From Tanypteryx hageni (Eukaryota > Arthropoda > Insecta > Odonata > Petaluridae), in NCBI GenBank assembly GCA_028673005.1, contig CM054115.1:58801407-58865406 (forward strand): 64,000 bases of DNA. Direction: 5' to 3'. Positions 46,068 to 59,265 of the stretch are shown here, in pieces. The translations under genes and the position numbers were made by a program. Each line of letters starts with the position of its first letter. Position 1 is the stretch's first letter. The notes under the pieces were generated by a model that saw nothing but the letters and a program-made list of their open reading frames with translations, had not been told where the DNA came from and did not search any database.

Positions 46068-49000
46068 TTATTATTCTTGCGCCGTCATCCACATAGACCT
46101 AGAACTTACATCCTAATCAGCCATTTTGAACTATTTGAAAGAGGTGAAATTGGATATACATTTTTTATTATTTTGGTGATAAGTATTTTACATAATTCAA
46201 AGCTTTTAAAAACTTTTACGATAACCATAAAATTTATTAGGTCAGCAAATTGATAGCTAATCCTTTAGCAGGGGTATGTCTGTCCCCTCCACCTTCTTCT
46301 TTTTGGAATTAGTTTCACTGAACATTTGGTATTTGTGAGAATTTGTAAAATCATATTGTAAATTGTGTGTAAAACATAAAATCCAGTATTTTCTTAGAAC
46401 AAAAAATAAATCAGTTTGCTCTATTCCTAGGACTGTATTGCAAATGGGTTAGATTTTTTCAATTTTTTAACAGTAACTTGAAAAATACCCGTTGTACTAA
46501 AATTAAACATGCCGAATAAATGCATTTATTAAGAACTGGCTCTGAATTTTTTATTCCGCAGAATCTCACTCGGAGATGGAAATTTGAAGAAAATATGTAC
46601 TTATCTGTATTATGAACGAAAAAAATTCTTTATATGCGGAAGAACATGAGGCATTTTGAATACATGGCGCGATATCGCTGAATCATTCGCTCCCTAGCGA
46701 AACGTTCATGTCAATTTTACGATAATCATTAAAAAGGCTCATCCGGTAAAAAAAGGTAATAACAGCGATATCCTGAGAAAATGAAGATTGTATCGTTTAA
46801 TCTGTTTAGGAAAATAATGGTTTAATATTTTTTGCAGGTTGCGAATTCATTCCTCCCTCTCCTGAATTTTCAATCGGAGATTTTCTTCCGTAGCCTTGTT
46901 GCCTAGGGGATTAAGGAGGGGCGGTGGAACACGTGACCTTGGCAGTCATGCGAAAAGGCGTGCAACGCCATCTGCGCCTCTCGCGAATAAACATTTTTTT
47001 TTAAATTCCAATCACGCGATTCCCAACGCTAAGGAAACATTTTGCGCCACTTACATTTCCCGCAAACCCCTTCCCTTAACGTTTTATTTTTTCGTTATCT
47101 AGCTTTTTCACTTTTTCTCTCACCCTTTCATTTTCGCCTTTATCTCTCTCACTCTCTTCGCCTCTCTCTCCTCTCTCTTTCTGTCTTGCCCACATCCTGT
47201 CGACCTCGCGTGCCCGCGGGGCAGAGGAGGGCTGCATCTCGAGATTCATCTGTCATCTGGTTTATTCGAGTCACGCACGTCAACGTGGCTAAGGGATAAA
47301 TGCGGCGAAAGAAAAAATAAAGCACATGAAGAACGGAGTCCATCCCGTTTTTTTCTTCCGAATGGCCGCCATATTGTTGTCTATTCGAAAGCAATCTTTC
47401 AGCCTTTTGTCACTGGCGTTGTTTTGTTTTCTTCTAACAGGAATGCGTTTGCGTCAGTTTAAAAGTCTGATTCGAATGTCAAATGGAGAAAGTGAAAGAT
47501 TCTTCTGGACCTTTTATCTTTCAAATGCGGTCCTTCTATTGGTGATTCTATTATAGTGGTTTTCGCAATCAGAATTTATCGAAATACCTAAAACTTTCTC
47601 TGGATGAACATCTTGCACGAACGGACATACCTTTTGACTAATTCCTAGCACCAATGAAACATGAAATCCAGCGGCTTTCACCGCTCTATAAACTGAATAA
47701 GTGTCTTTCTCGTTTATAAATAGTGCTATTGGTAGTAAAGATGTTTTATATAAACACTTCTAAGTTAAATAGCACTATTAAAGTTCGAGGCATGGATCAA
47801 ATTAAACCTCTTTTACAAACAGCAAACGCTACAAACTTCTGTAGTATATATAATGGCAAATAACAGTCATAAAGCTACGTTAGTTCTTCAAAAGAGAGCT
47901 GTTCTATTTGGAGAGTTGAAAGCTCTTTTGTGGAATAGCTTTCATAAGATTTTTTTATTTTTAAGTTTCGAAGCGTCTTTAAGAGACGAAAGTTTAGGAA
48001 AGATAGGATTGTAAAATTAAGTCTGGAAATGTTTCATAATGTTTATCTTATACTTGTTTCGTTCGAATCATTCTTTGGAAAAAGTATTTTTCTTGGAGCC
48101 AATCTATCCTCATGTGGATGAGTCTTTTATTATTCATTCTTCAGTGATATCAAGTAAAAAAAATGTAGGTTCATAAGTTCGAAGAATTCATCAAATAAGT
48201 CATTTATAAATTATACACAATAAACTATTTTTTATTTTGTTACACTTATACTAATAATTGAATTAAAGTAATTTTTAATTATATATACACTTATCATGAA
48301 TCTCTATCTTTATTTTAGTTGGATTGTTTGTTGAACACATTTATTTAGCGAGTAAGACTTTTTGGATTGTAGCTTGCGAAATGAATATATTTCATCCCTA
48401 GAATTTAATTTATTATGATATATTAAGTATAATATCCGAGCTTAAAAAAATAAATTTCCCAACATTAAAAAAGCAGTCTGAATCACTGATAAACCGTGGC
48501 TGCATCAATCGTTAGCTCGTCAGCGTACCTAAGTAAAATAAAATCAGCAGAAGCAAGATTTAATTATTGGAACCGTCATCGCATAGGTCCTGATACAAAT
48601 CGAGTCCTTAGTCACAATAATTCTTGGTGCCAAATCTTCGAAAGATCTAATCTACCAAAAAGGGATCGAGTAAACACAAAGTGACATAAAGAACGTCTTC
48701 TTCAATTCTGCCCATAAAAGTCCATTGAAAAAAAGACATCGTTCTTTTCGAAAAGGTTTATCCTCATTCGGGGGGTAATGGGCGTCTGTTTAGAATTTCC
48801 TTTCATCTCTGTGCGAAAGCCAGAAGCTTAGCAGCTATGCTTTTCAGATCTCAATGAAGGGCGAATGCATGTTATTCTCACCCGCCGTCCACGAACCCTT
48901 CCAGTCACGTCGGCTTATTTTTAGCCGCCGAAACAATAAATGCGGCGGAAACAATCGCGGACATTTCGACGTTTCAGAATGGGACCATGCCCTCGTCCGT

Positions 49001-50653
49001 TTGGGGGAGTAAAATAAAAGAAAACTTCACGAGGGCCATAAAGGGTGCACGCGATTGTTGTGTTCTTTCATACACGTCGTTCCTCTTCACGCGTCTTCAA
49101 ATCGCCTGCGCTAAATGATTCGGCAAGCGGTCAAATCCCCTTACACCCAATCCTATTCTCCGGAATACGTTTGTAAATAATCAACCATTCACTATTCTTT
49201 ATACCAAACACTGTATATCTCTTTCACTCAATACTTTCCATCCCACGCCACCTTTTTTTAGGCGCTTGATGGCCCGTTAACTGACAGAGCACACATTTTG
49301 CCGGGACGTTGAGGAAGCCTGTGATGACATCTTGCAGACGCTCCCGCAGATTTGTTTCTCGCGCATACGTATTAGGGAACGGATTCTTCTTTCGCTCAGG
49401 TTGCTTGCCGCTCGTTAGCGTTAGAGATACGGTCATGTCCTCTTTCATACCGTCTCTCAAAAAAAAAAAAAAATTACGGGAAGGATACCTCACGGAATGC
49501 GTTTTAGATACACGGCGCTAAGTGGTTTTCGAAATTGTTTATCCAGGGTAAATTCTACGAGACATATCCGCGTCATGAGATAGGGTGTATAAATAACGTT
49601 TTTGCGAAAAAGTCGCAACCTATTGCTGGGAATGACCGGGAAGGGCCTTCGTTATAAGATGAATATACTTTAGTGAGCGTATTTTTATGCATTGCGTGTA
49701 AGTAAAACTGGTTGCAGTAACCTTCTAAAAACTGCATAATATCACAAAAAGGAGTAAATTTTTGTATTTTTTATTGTATTTGGTTTACAATTACCAGGGC
49801 CAAAGATAAAAACGCGAAGAAAGTATAAATATTTTAATTTTGCGCATGGAAATTAACTGCATCCCAGTAATAACGCACCATGCCTTTGAGCAGGTACTTA
49901 ATTTTTAATCGCGAAAACAATATTTACTTGCAAAATTTCAGATTTTATTTAAAATTGCCAATCAAGGATCATTCGTTCGTTTGTAGCATTTCCATTTTTT
50001 GATGAAATCTTTCCGAAAATGAATTTCTACGTACATTTTCGCGCCAACGTGCCTCGTGCGGGCTTCTCTGGCAACCGTGCATGTTTACATGTGTTCAACA
50101 TCACTCAGTGACCGTAATATGGCAAAGTATTAAGTTATTTCTAAGTCAACGATGACTTTCACGTGAGTTTGGAAAGAGAGGCACCTTTCTTTGCATTTTT
50201 CCTCCTCGGATGCCGAGTTGAAATACGATTCCAGTACGAGTCAAAGCTTCCACATTTGGCCATTAATATTTGTAAACAAGAAAGAGTATTACATTTCTGT
50301 TTGAGTTTTTGATGGCGCTTTCTTAAAGAAGTTTGGAACGGTAAATATTTATCCATTTGTGGGCTAATTATATAAAGAAATAACGACTATTTGATCGGGT
50401 TTGTTTATTAGGAATCAACCGCATTGTTTTATAATGCAGTACCTTCTCTCCATAGTCGTTCAACCGAATTATAGATATTTTTTGCGTAAATAATTGTGGC
50501 GTTTTATTTTTCCTTATACCAACATAGAATATAAATAAATTTTTATTTCAGGCATTCTGATACCTACGCCAACTTTTCTATTCAAAAGAGAATTATAAAG
50601 TCAACCTATGGCATAAATCAAAATGGCAAACTTAGGTATCCCCAGTAGCCATA
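46068..50653. other. Non-genic stretch with two GC-richer islands
   Basis: Islands at about 46850-47520 (partly CT-rich) and 48700-49560 hold overlapping short frames without recognisable domains. An A-run of 13 lies at 49460. The rest is AT-rich. Near 47720-47775 the phrases AAATAGTGCTATT and AAATAGCACTATT form a loose inverted pair. Confidence 0.45.
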
Positions 50654-50812
50654 TGGAGGTTGGGAAATAGATGCGCATTTTGGTTGCAAAGTGGCCGCCA
50701 TCAGTGGATCGGTAGATTCTAAAAGTTCTTTTTTAGAATCTAATATGGACAAATCACGACTGATTGCCGATGCTTTGTAGCCGAAATTCACATTTGGTTT
50801 TCCCAACCTTCA
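50654..50812. mobile_element. Tc1/mariner-style MITE, copy 1 (159 bp)
   Basis: Inverted ends TGGAGGTTGGGAAA and TTTCCCAACCTTCA, each flanked by TA. The interior has a perfect 12-bp hairpin, TAGATTCTAAAA and TTTTAGAATCTA around 6 bases (50713-50742). Blocks such as AGATGCGCA, the TTGTAGCC region and TTGGTT..CCCAA recur in the same order at 56954-57080. Non-coding. Confidence 0.7.
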
Positions 50813-50814
50813 TA

Positions 50815-53800
50815 TAAATATTTTAGACAGTTTTTAATTTTAATTTTTCTATTTTTTTAAACGAACCAAAATATTTGAATTCATTGTTAACCGAAGAAAA
50901 TTCAAAATATTCTTCAGATTATTATTCAATAAATATTTCTTCATGCGAAACCTAGATCTGAATCATTAAAATGGCTCTTTTATCACATTGTATAGCTTTA
51001 TTATTTTTTCATTCGTTACCATATACTCACCAAGAGTCAATAAAACCGCATTGGTTTGGCCATTGGATTTTTTCTAAAACTCATCCGTAACCCCACATTT
51101 TAACATCAATCAAAATAAATAAGACCTTTCATATTCTGCCTTACTCAAGAAAACGTTTTCATCTTATACGTGGATTGTTCTTTAGGCATTTAAAAATTCA
51201 TCTGTCCACTTATTTCTCGCCGTAGGAAAAAACAATGAAAGTAAATAAAATATTTGATATTCCATGTATTTCATGCATATATTTAAAGAAGGCATTTAAT
51301 TTTTAAGTTGTATTTTTTGTGTTTTGATTTATTTGTAAATAACGATTTTCTGCAGCTGAGTGTCACGCATGAATATTTCTTAGTGCAATAAATCTTTAGC
51401 GCAACTTAATTCAGAGTTTAATCCTTTTACTCTGTCGTGCATCACGTGATTCACTGGTCATATTGGTTAATCGCTTGATTATTGTGACACACAGCTAGGT
51501 TATTTGGGAATTGAACTGATGCTTGACGTAACGGGTATAGGCATTGTCCATTTTTCCTCTTCATTGCGATTAAACGAGAGAGTCGTATGAGTTGCACATG
51601 CGACTCTAAAAGCTCACATGATCGATGATAGGTTCAATCAAAAGGAAGCAAATAATAAAAAAGTAATAAAGTGAAGCATTAGTAAAAGCCGTGCATTGTC
51701 ATAACACGGGAAATGATTTATAACAGCTTTTGTGACAGCCATATTATCAAGAGATTTTACTAGCGAGTGCGCTCAGTTAAGTCTAACGTTAAAAAAATAG
51801 AAAGTTAACCGTTTCCGGCTTGTCTAGTTAGCTCCAGCTATTATTCTGACCCAACGCCTACGCAAAACCCTCGGTTCTGGCTCTATGAATGGCCACCGAG
51901 CATTAAAACAAAACAAAAGAAGCCGTATTTGTTTAGCGCGCAGGTGAACACTCGGGTGCGAGCGCCTGAGTGTGGCCAAACACTCATCGTATGAGCCCAC
52001 TTCCGGAGGATTCCGATTCGTGTACCCAGGTAACCAAGGGCGGTGTTTGGTTTCCAAGGGAAAGGTCCTCTTTGAATGCCCTCGTCTACTCATAGACTCC
52101 TTTGAGAGGAGCACGTCTACTCCGGCATTTTTTGAGGGAATAGGGGGAAGCGAATGTATGCGTTCTACGAGAGTTCTAGAATCTATGGACCCCGGGTCCT
52201 TCTTCTTCTCTTTGCAGCCACTTAACCAATCTCATTTGCACATTTACTACCTATTTACTTATAATATTGCATTGCGATGTATTTGCTGCCGCTTGGTGAA
52301 TTGCTGCGCAGCGTTAGATAGGACTGCGACTTTCCCATGTATGACGGACGGAATAATATTTAGGAAACTATTATTTCAAATATGATACCCAGTAGTCTGT
52401 GGAAAATTTCGGAACAATAAAAAGCATTTAATTTTCTGTAGCATTTCGTGTTTGAAATTTTGATTTTATTGTAATCTCTGTGACGGGTAACCGGAAAATT
52501 CACCGACAGCAATTCACCGCCACGGAAAATTCGTTGCCATGGGAAATTTATCTCCTTGTATGGATCATGTTGTTAACTAAGGTTGTATTAAAAATGCGTG
52601 TGCGGACTCTACGCCGACAGAGGAATATAAGGGCAAATAATCCAACTATAGCGGTTTTAATAAATACGATGTTTCATTTTTTGACCGGAGACGAAATGGA
52701 AGTAATCCACATTTACAAGTAATTTGCCGATTGTTTATGACAACCGAATGAGAATTTTTAAAAGTTATCGATTTAAAGCGGTTTTGAAGCTGATACGGAA
52801 AATATTTGCAAATTAGCATTGAAGAAACGTGGAAATAAATTCGTTACGGGTTTGCGCGTTTAGTGGCTTACAAATGGTGATTTCGCATAGATACGAAATA
52901 AGTCGCTATACATTTCGGCAAGTTAATCGATCTATATAAAACAGGAAACCCATTATACGTGCTTCATCAAGATAATTTCGAACACTTAAATCTTAAAACA
53001 TTATTATTCATATCATAATAATGGTAATAATTAGTCGTTTGAGTTATTGCAGTGAAATTTATCCCATAGATGTTAAATTGCAACATTCCACGGTATAACG
53101 GAAAATTTCGTTTGTTGTGAATATATAAGGGCCGGAAGAGATGTACCGAACTTGATTCGATTTATTGGAGCTCAACAATGCATCTATAAATATCGGAGAG
53201 AAATCGTGTAATATGCGCGATTTTGCGCGAACCTATGAAGACATTTTCTCGGGGCTTCGTGGAGAAGATAGAAAAAATCTAATTTCCCTTCCCTCTTCTT
53301 GCGACTGAGGTCCGTCTGTTGGTTTACTCCGAATAGTGCAAATTTCCGAGAGGAAATTGGAGTGTGTCGGACCTCGTCACAGGGGGAGGAGGATTTCATG
53401 GATTCTCTCACCCCCTGTAGCAGCAGCAGCAGGGCGAGATGGGGGAGACGAATGCGGTCGTTGAGCGTCGGGAAGAAGGATGGCTCCACGCCTGGTTTGG
53501 AATAGAAATTGGGCCAACGGGTAGGAAAGCTGAGTGAGAAGATCCAACCGTTTTTTCAAGGAAACGCCACGATTTCGAGCGTGCAACTGCGTCTGTGTCA
53601 TCATTAGGTCTTCGTAAATGATAGCTGCGAAAATCGATGCAGCTCTATCTAACTGGATTCTAACTCGATACTTGCGAATTTTATAGTGAAGATCATGCAC
53701 ATATGCTCGAGGAATGTTATACATGACATTCCGGAATCTTTTTTAGCTGTCTTTTAATGCGCTAAGGAAAGTAATCAGTATTAGTAGAAATAATCAGATT

Positions 53801-53826
53801 TTATAGAAATATCTTAATTTTTCTGA
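50815..53826. other. Non-genic stretch with GC-richer islands
   Basis: 51830-52330 contains a 137-codon plus frame (51972-52385) overlapped by a 96-codon minus frame; neither has a recognised domain. 53180-53740 also has opposing frames of 68-115 codons, with a (CAG)4 at about 53421. At 53125-53135 TATATAAGGG resembles a TATA box, but no gene follows. I call no gene. Confidence 0.4.
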
Positions 53827-54212
53827 ATGGTTTTTATACTTTAGGTCGCTATTCATATAAACGTTATTAGCATAAGTAGTCTTAAATATTCCGGAGCACT
53901 AAATATTGTAATACGGCTACTAATTCTAAATTTGATATTTAGAAAATTATATAGGGTGTATAGTTAAAGTACCAATTTTTACGATTTTATGCTTATTATG
54001 TAACATCAGATTTTATTTTCTTGTAGGAAATGATATCGGTGACATTCTAATTTCACTTAAGTAATTATTTTGTAAGAGTAAAGAAAAAGCAGCCGGGCAA
54101 AAGGAGCCATATTTTATATATGTATATTTTTTCGAAAGGTGGTTATACTTTAGCTTGGTGTTCATATTAACGTAATTAGCATAAGCAGTCTTAAGTATTC
54201 CGTGGCTCTTGA
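53827..54212. repeat. Direct repeat of ~70 bp, 310 bp apart
   Basis: 53827-53899 and 54137-54207 share the string of blocks TATACTTTAG, TTCATAT.AACGT, ATTAGCATAAG.AGTCTTAA and TATTCCG in the same order. The sequence between does not repeat. Possibly the two ends of an unrecognised element with direct terminal repeats, or a short duplication. Confidence 0.65.
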
Positions 54213-56953
54213 AAAATCTCTTCGTCGAAATAGCAAAATTCTAATGGCAAAGGAGACATGTTGACTGGCCATTTTAAAATTCCGGTTTAGTCGGACGGAG
54301 TGAAATTTATTCCAAGGGCATGGACCATGTCAGTCAGCACGCGGTTGCGTTGAGATTGTGCGCAATCTTAGATATATGTAGCATTAGACAAACGTATTTA
54401 TTTGACTTGACAAATGTGGTTGTAGTTATGGGATCTTAGAATGTCACTTGCTTTGAATTTCAACTGGGAATAGGTTAAGTGTATTGTACATACTTGAATT
54501 TTGACAGTAAAATATAGGTTGGGAGAACTTAAGGCTTTTTCTCTAGAGAGTTATAAAATATGTAATGAATATTGGTCATATCAACGATTTGTTGTATTTC
54601 TCATGAATTTATTGTCGAAAATTTCGATAAAAATACAAATCTTAAAATGTTTACCATTACAAATAAAACGGTTGCTTTTTGCAAAAATTTGCATTAACCT
54701 TTTTTTAGAAGCACTCAATGTGAAAAGGCCAGATTTAAACGTAGACCGTAAAAATGGACGGGCATTTTTGAAAGCTTTTTTATAATTTTTCGATCCAACT
54801 TCTATAATTTCAAACATAAATTCACCGATATCAGTCAAAATCAATTACATTTTTTAAATATCACACTTTTTTCACTGAAAGTTTAGATTTTTTTATCCGA
54901 ATTATGAAAGCAATGAACAATTTTTGATTAATTTATTCAAGCCCTCTAACTCGTTAGGATTGTAACGGACTCGATGGAAAAACGAAGGGCCTGTTTTTTA
55001 AAGACTTTTCTATTCAAAGCTGGGCACTTTCATATTTTTTCATAATCTAATCAGTATTCAAATTGATAGTATCCCGTCATGGAAAACTGCTTCAATATGT
55101 AGTCCGTTAGTGTTCTAGTTTTTTTAAATATTAAAATGAAGAAGGAAAAGCCGCACGTTGGTAGATGCCGCACTATCGATGAAGAATTTCTCCGAAGCAT
55201 TCAGATAAGCGTTTGGAGAATTAATAAAAACCTCCCAGCTGCGTTAATCTGATTAGGGTGGGGGAACCTTTCGGCGACCGATATTTAGGTGATTGAAATT
55301 TTATGTATCGCCCAAATCAATCAAACCCACGCCCCGTCGTCGTCTCCTTATCTCGATGTGAAATGTACGGTGAAAGGCGTAATTTATTCCTCCGGATTAG
55401 TCTCATTTTTAGAGGATCCTTAACGCCTCCTGGCAGATCTCAGAATCTCTCTTACTCTCTCATGCTGCACCCTTAATTGCGGTGCATTGAGATCCAATGG
55501 CCTTGGTAGACATTGCATTAACATTTCGCGGGGTTTATTCTGCAGTTCCCTATTTATCCTTCTCTTTCTCTCTCTTGTGAAATCATTTGTTCTTATTTTT
55601 ATTGCCTCCTAAATATTTTAATTTCTCCTCTCTCCTCTATCTTACTGTTTTAATATTTTTTCGGTTCAGATTTTAACAAAAACTAGGGGCTTCGTTCCCC
55701 ACCCACCTGTACTCCCTTCGCTCGTCCCTTCGAATCTCGGTTTTAACATACATTAAATTAGTTTACATTATTTTGTATTGTTTTTTATAGTGAAGGATAT
55801 AACTAGTTCAACGCACGAGCGCGCACGCACATATACATATGAGATCGAATTTAATATAAAGCTTATAATTGCATTTTATATGCGGTATCTTAATTCCATA
55901 ATTTTATAATCATACTTTGTTCAGTTAAACCTTATCATCGGCGTTCACGGGTGTACATTCACGAAATATTTCTTGTTTACCATGTTTAATCCAAGGCGAT
56001 GTATGTAATTTTGATAATTCAACAACAATGGGGTTTCCTTGATGACATCAAGAAACGTAAATTTTTCATATTCAAAAGAAATCTGTGCATCAGATCGAAG
56101 CGTATCTGACAATTTACGTTAAGAAAATGGATTTTCATTCTTTTAGTCCTTCGGTTCAAGTTTCAAGGTTTTACGATTATTTAAGTGATTTTTAAGTGAA
56201 ATATGAAATACACTGCAGCCATTCTTATGTTATTCAAATAGAGAAATTTAACGGGCCTGGAATCGAATTCGGGACTTCATTTTACATGATGATTATCCAT
56301 AATCCTCATTAAGCATCAGTCTCCTTAAAACTGAAAGAATGGTTAAAATACGTTGATTGAGTTATTCGACATTCTTTGGGACATTCCATTTCTCAAGCCG
56401 TCAGCGCAGGTAATCCGCATAATGAGGCCCACCCCTATTCCTACCTCTCACGCACTACGACTCTAATATATATAGAGATATAAATAAAATTACAAGCTAA
56501 TTAAAAATTACGGAAACCATTGCATTATAGTTACCGATTGCAAGTTCCGTCGCTAGAAATGCCTCCATCGAGATCATTACGTTTTTATAAGCGGATACAT
56601 CAGAATTCATAGGCCCAAAATCAGCAAAAATGTTATCATTTCAAATGAACCTGATGTACGGATTTGTGACTAACATAGCTAAAATGTAGTGATTCAAATA
56701 GTATCTTATTAGTATATTTGTATCTATTCTCTGCTGTCCATTTCAACTGAAGATATAGTAACTAATGAAACCTTTGGGAAAGTTACTGGAAAAAATATTA
56801 TCTAGAACGTAATTTAAAAAAAATTAAGTTAGTTACTATACCTACGTGGAAAAATAAGAGAGACAGCATAGTTATCTTCAGAGTTTTAAGAAAAAATATC
56901 AAGCTCACCTCATTGGTAAAATCTAATTGAAGCACTACGCCTCTTCAATAGTA
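54213..56953. other. Non-genic stretch
   Basis: AT-rich overall, with a GC-richer part at 55140-55560 and CT-rich sequence at 55560-55680. The opposing frames at 54501-54844 are featureless. A minus-strand GAATTCGATTCC at about 56257-56270 resembles a T arm in a tRNA-like setting. Confidence 0.5.
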
Positions 56954-57080
56954 ATAAAAGATTGGGGAGGCCAGATGCGCACTTGGGCTATATTTTTAGG
57001 ATCTGATATCAGTGAATCATCGCGGATGTCGGCTGCCTTGTAGCCTACATGTGCAATTGGTTCGCCCAATCTTTTTTTAT
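56954..57080. mobile_element. Tc1/mariner-style MITE, copy 2 (127 bp)
   Basis: Ends ATAAAAGATTGGG and CCCAATCTTTTTTTAT form an imperfect inverted repeat. Interior blocks AGATGCGCA, CTGATATCAGTG and CTTGTAGCC.ACATGTGCAATTGG match the copy at 50654 in order. It is shorter, lacks the perfect internal hairpin, and its TA flanks are less certain. Confidence 0.6.
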
Positions 57081-59265
57081 AGCAATTTGAGAAACATAGT
57101 GCTTCGATTCCTTCCAGAGATGTTAATAGCATGGTTGTTTTCGAATCTGGATGAAAAAACCGTACCTTTAACGGAATCATCAACACGAGATCTCAGTCGA
57201 ACTAAAAACTTCAGAAAATGAAATTCGATCGGTTAAAACGACATATTTCTTCGCTCGTTATCGCCAATCGCGAGTCTTTTGTCCGGTTTCAAATCGGAAC
57301 CGTAACGGTCGTCACTCAACTCCTTTCGGAAAGTCTCCCGGTACCTGCTTTTATTTTTCGTGAAGTTACGGCCGCGTGCTTTGTGTAGGTGGGTGATCTC
57401 TTTAAGCCGAAGACATCTTCAGAGATGAAAACTCTTTTGTTATTTTTTTAAGACTGTCTATCTCGGAAATTTCTCACGGTCTTCTTACCGTCACTTTCAA
57501 CGTTTTTATACTCTCCTCTCTCCTATTCCTCAAAATCCCTCTTTTACGTCTCAATTTTTTACTATCTCCTCTCAATCTCCTCCTCTTTTCAACATGTAGA
57601 AACCTCCCTTTCTTTACTCCTTATAACCATGACTTTATCCACGGCGGCCATCTTACCTCATCATATTCGTGGAGACCGTAAAAGTTATTTTTTTATCCGT
57701 TGCACAACGGAGGAGAAGGTATTTTTCGTGAAAAAATAATGCTGTTATTTCATTTTTCATCCGAGGCGGAATAGAATAGGGATTCGTATAAATCTTTATC
57801 TCGCGTACGTTTGTATAGCGTAAATTTGCTCGTGAATGTCGCCGTAACTCAAATAGATAATAAATGGTTGGGGTTTTTATTTTATGGAATGCTTAAAACC
57901 GCTGCATAAATCTTGGTGGTTGTTTTCGGGGATGAACTAAACGATATTGCACGTGATTTTTTTTCTTAAGAGACGTTTGTTTATTTTTACGCGAAACATT
58001 ATTTAATGTGGAGTGATTTTATTGCTTAATAATTATTAATATTTTTAAAGTTTTCCGAGTGGCATTTTTTTGGAGTTTAATCATAAGTTATTTTGATTTT
58101 ATTTGAAGCGGATATAAAGTAGATAAATTGTGTTATTTGTTTAGGGCTTGTTTGAATATTTCTGGAAAAACGAGAGTATTAAATAAACCACATGTACGAA
58201 TATTGGAGGCATTCTTACAGTTGGAAACATTCTTGAAACTTGATAAAGGCATATTTTGGAATGATGTCGCTGGAGTTTATCGACACCTCTCAATTCATGA
58301 CTTTCCCCATGCAGGGTAATGAATGTGACTGCAATAAAAATGAGAAGTTACATCAGCGTCCTTAAGAATAATGATCGGCAATTACACTAGTGAATAAATT
58401 TTAAATCCCTATGAATACTTTTCATAGTGAAAAATACCAATTCGCCTCGCTCAGAACAACAGTTTCATTCACCAGATTTCATACTATACAGGAAATATCA
58501 GTGTAGCAAAAGTACCGGTCTATCGGCATCGATACGAAAATATCGAAATATCGGAACAAAATGTCGATACTTCCGAAATATTGAAATATCGTTTACCTCC
58601 CTAATTATGTAAGACCATTTTTCAAAACAACGATTGTATGTATCTGATTCACAATAGTGATGATTTCTCTTCCCTTGACTACTGCAGAAATATCGGATGC
58701 ATCTAACCCATTCGACTTTATTATCGAAATTAGTTTCAATTTATCAATTAAATAATTTAAGTAATTCTTTGTCTTATTTATTAAGTGGCGATAAATTTGA
58801 TAGATTTTCCGCGATAGGAGTGATTTTGGCTTCCGCAGTCAACAAGAGAGTCTGGTATATGTGAACAATCAGGTTTCTAGGTATAAAGATCTAATCTATT
58901 ATTTTTCAAAAGATGTACTTCTAGAAACGAATCCCACCGTAAAATCAACGGAGGGAACACGTTGGGAAAAGAAAAGAAATTGAAATTGAAACGCGGATAT
59001 CGTGCATGGAGACTAGAAATTTATTGGACGGATTAACGATGAAAAAGTTAAACATTCATATTAACGAATATCAAAAAGTGAGCCATGTTAAATAAATGCC
59101 ACAGTTTTATGTTAGCGAAAGAAGACTGTTGATAAGTTTAACAACTAATCCGTAAACTATCTTTTTAGATAGACTTGACACGAACAATAGCGAAACTACA
59201 AACCTTCAGCCTCCCCCGCGAAAAGAATTTTTAGGCCCCTTCGCAATTCGTTGTTTTATACAATA
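57081..59265. other. Non-genic stretch
   Basis: 57190-57760 is GC-richer and partly CT-rich with no gene. 58520-58600 has ATATCGAAATATCG simple sequence. The rest is AT-rich and featureless. Confidence 0.5.

Noticed and set aside
51972..52385. 137-codon plus-strand frame
   Set aside because: No domain or homolog recognised, and a 96-codon frame overlaps on the other strand. An exon cannot be excluded but is not supported.
53125..53160. TATATAAGGG as a core promoter
   Set aside because: AT-rich background makes such strings common, and no coding region follows.
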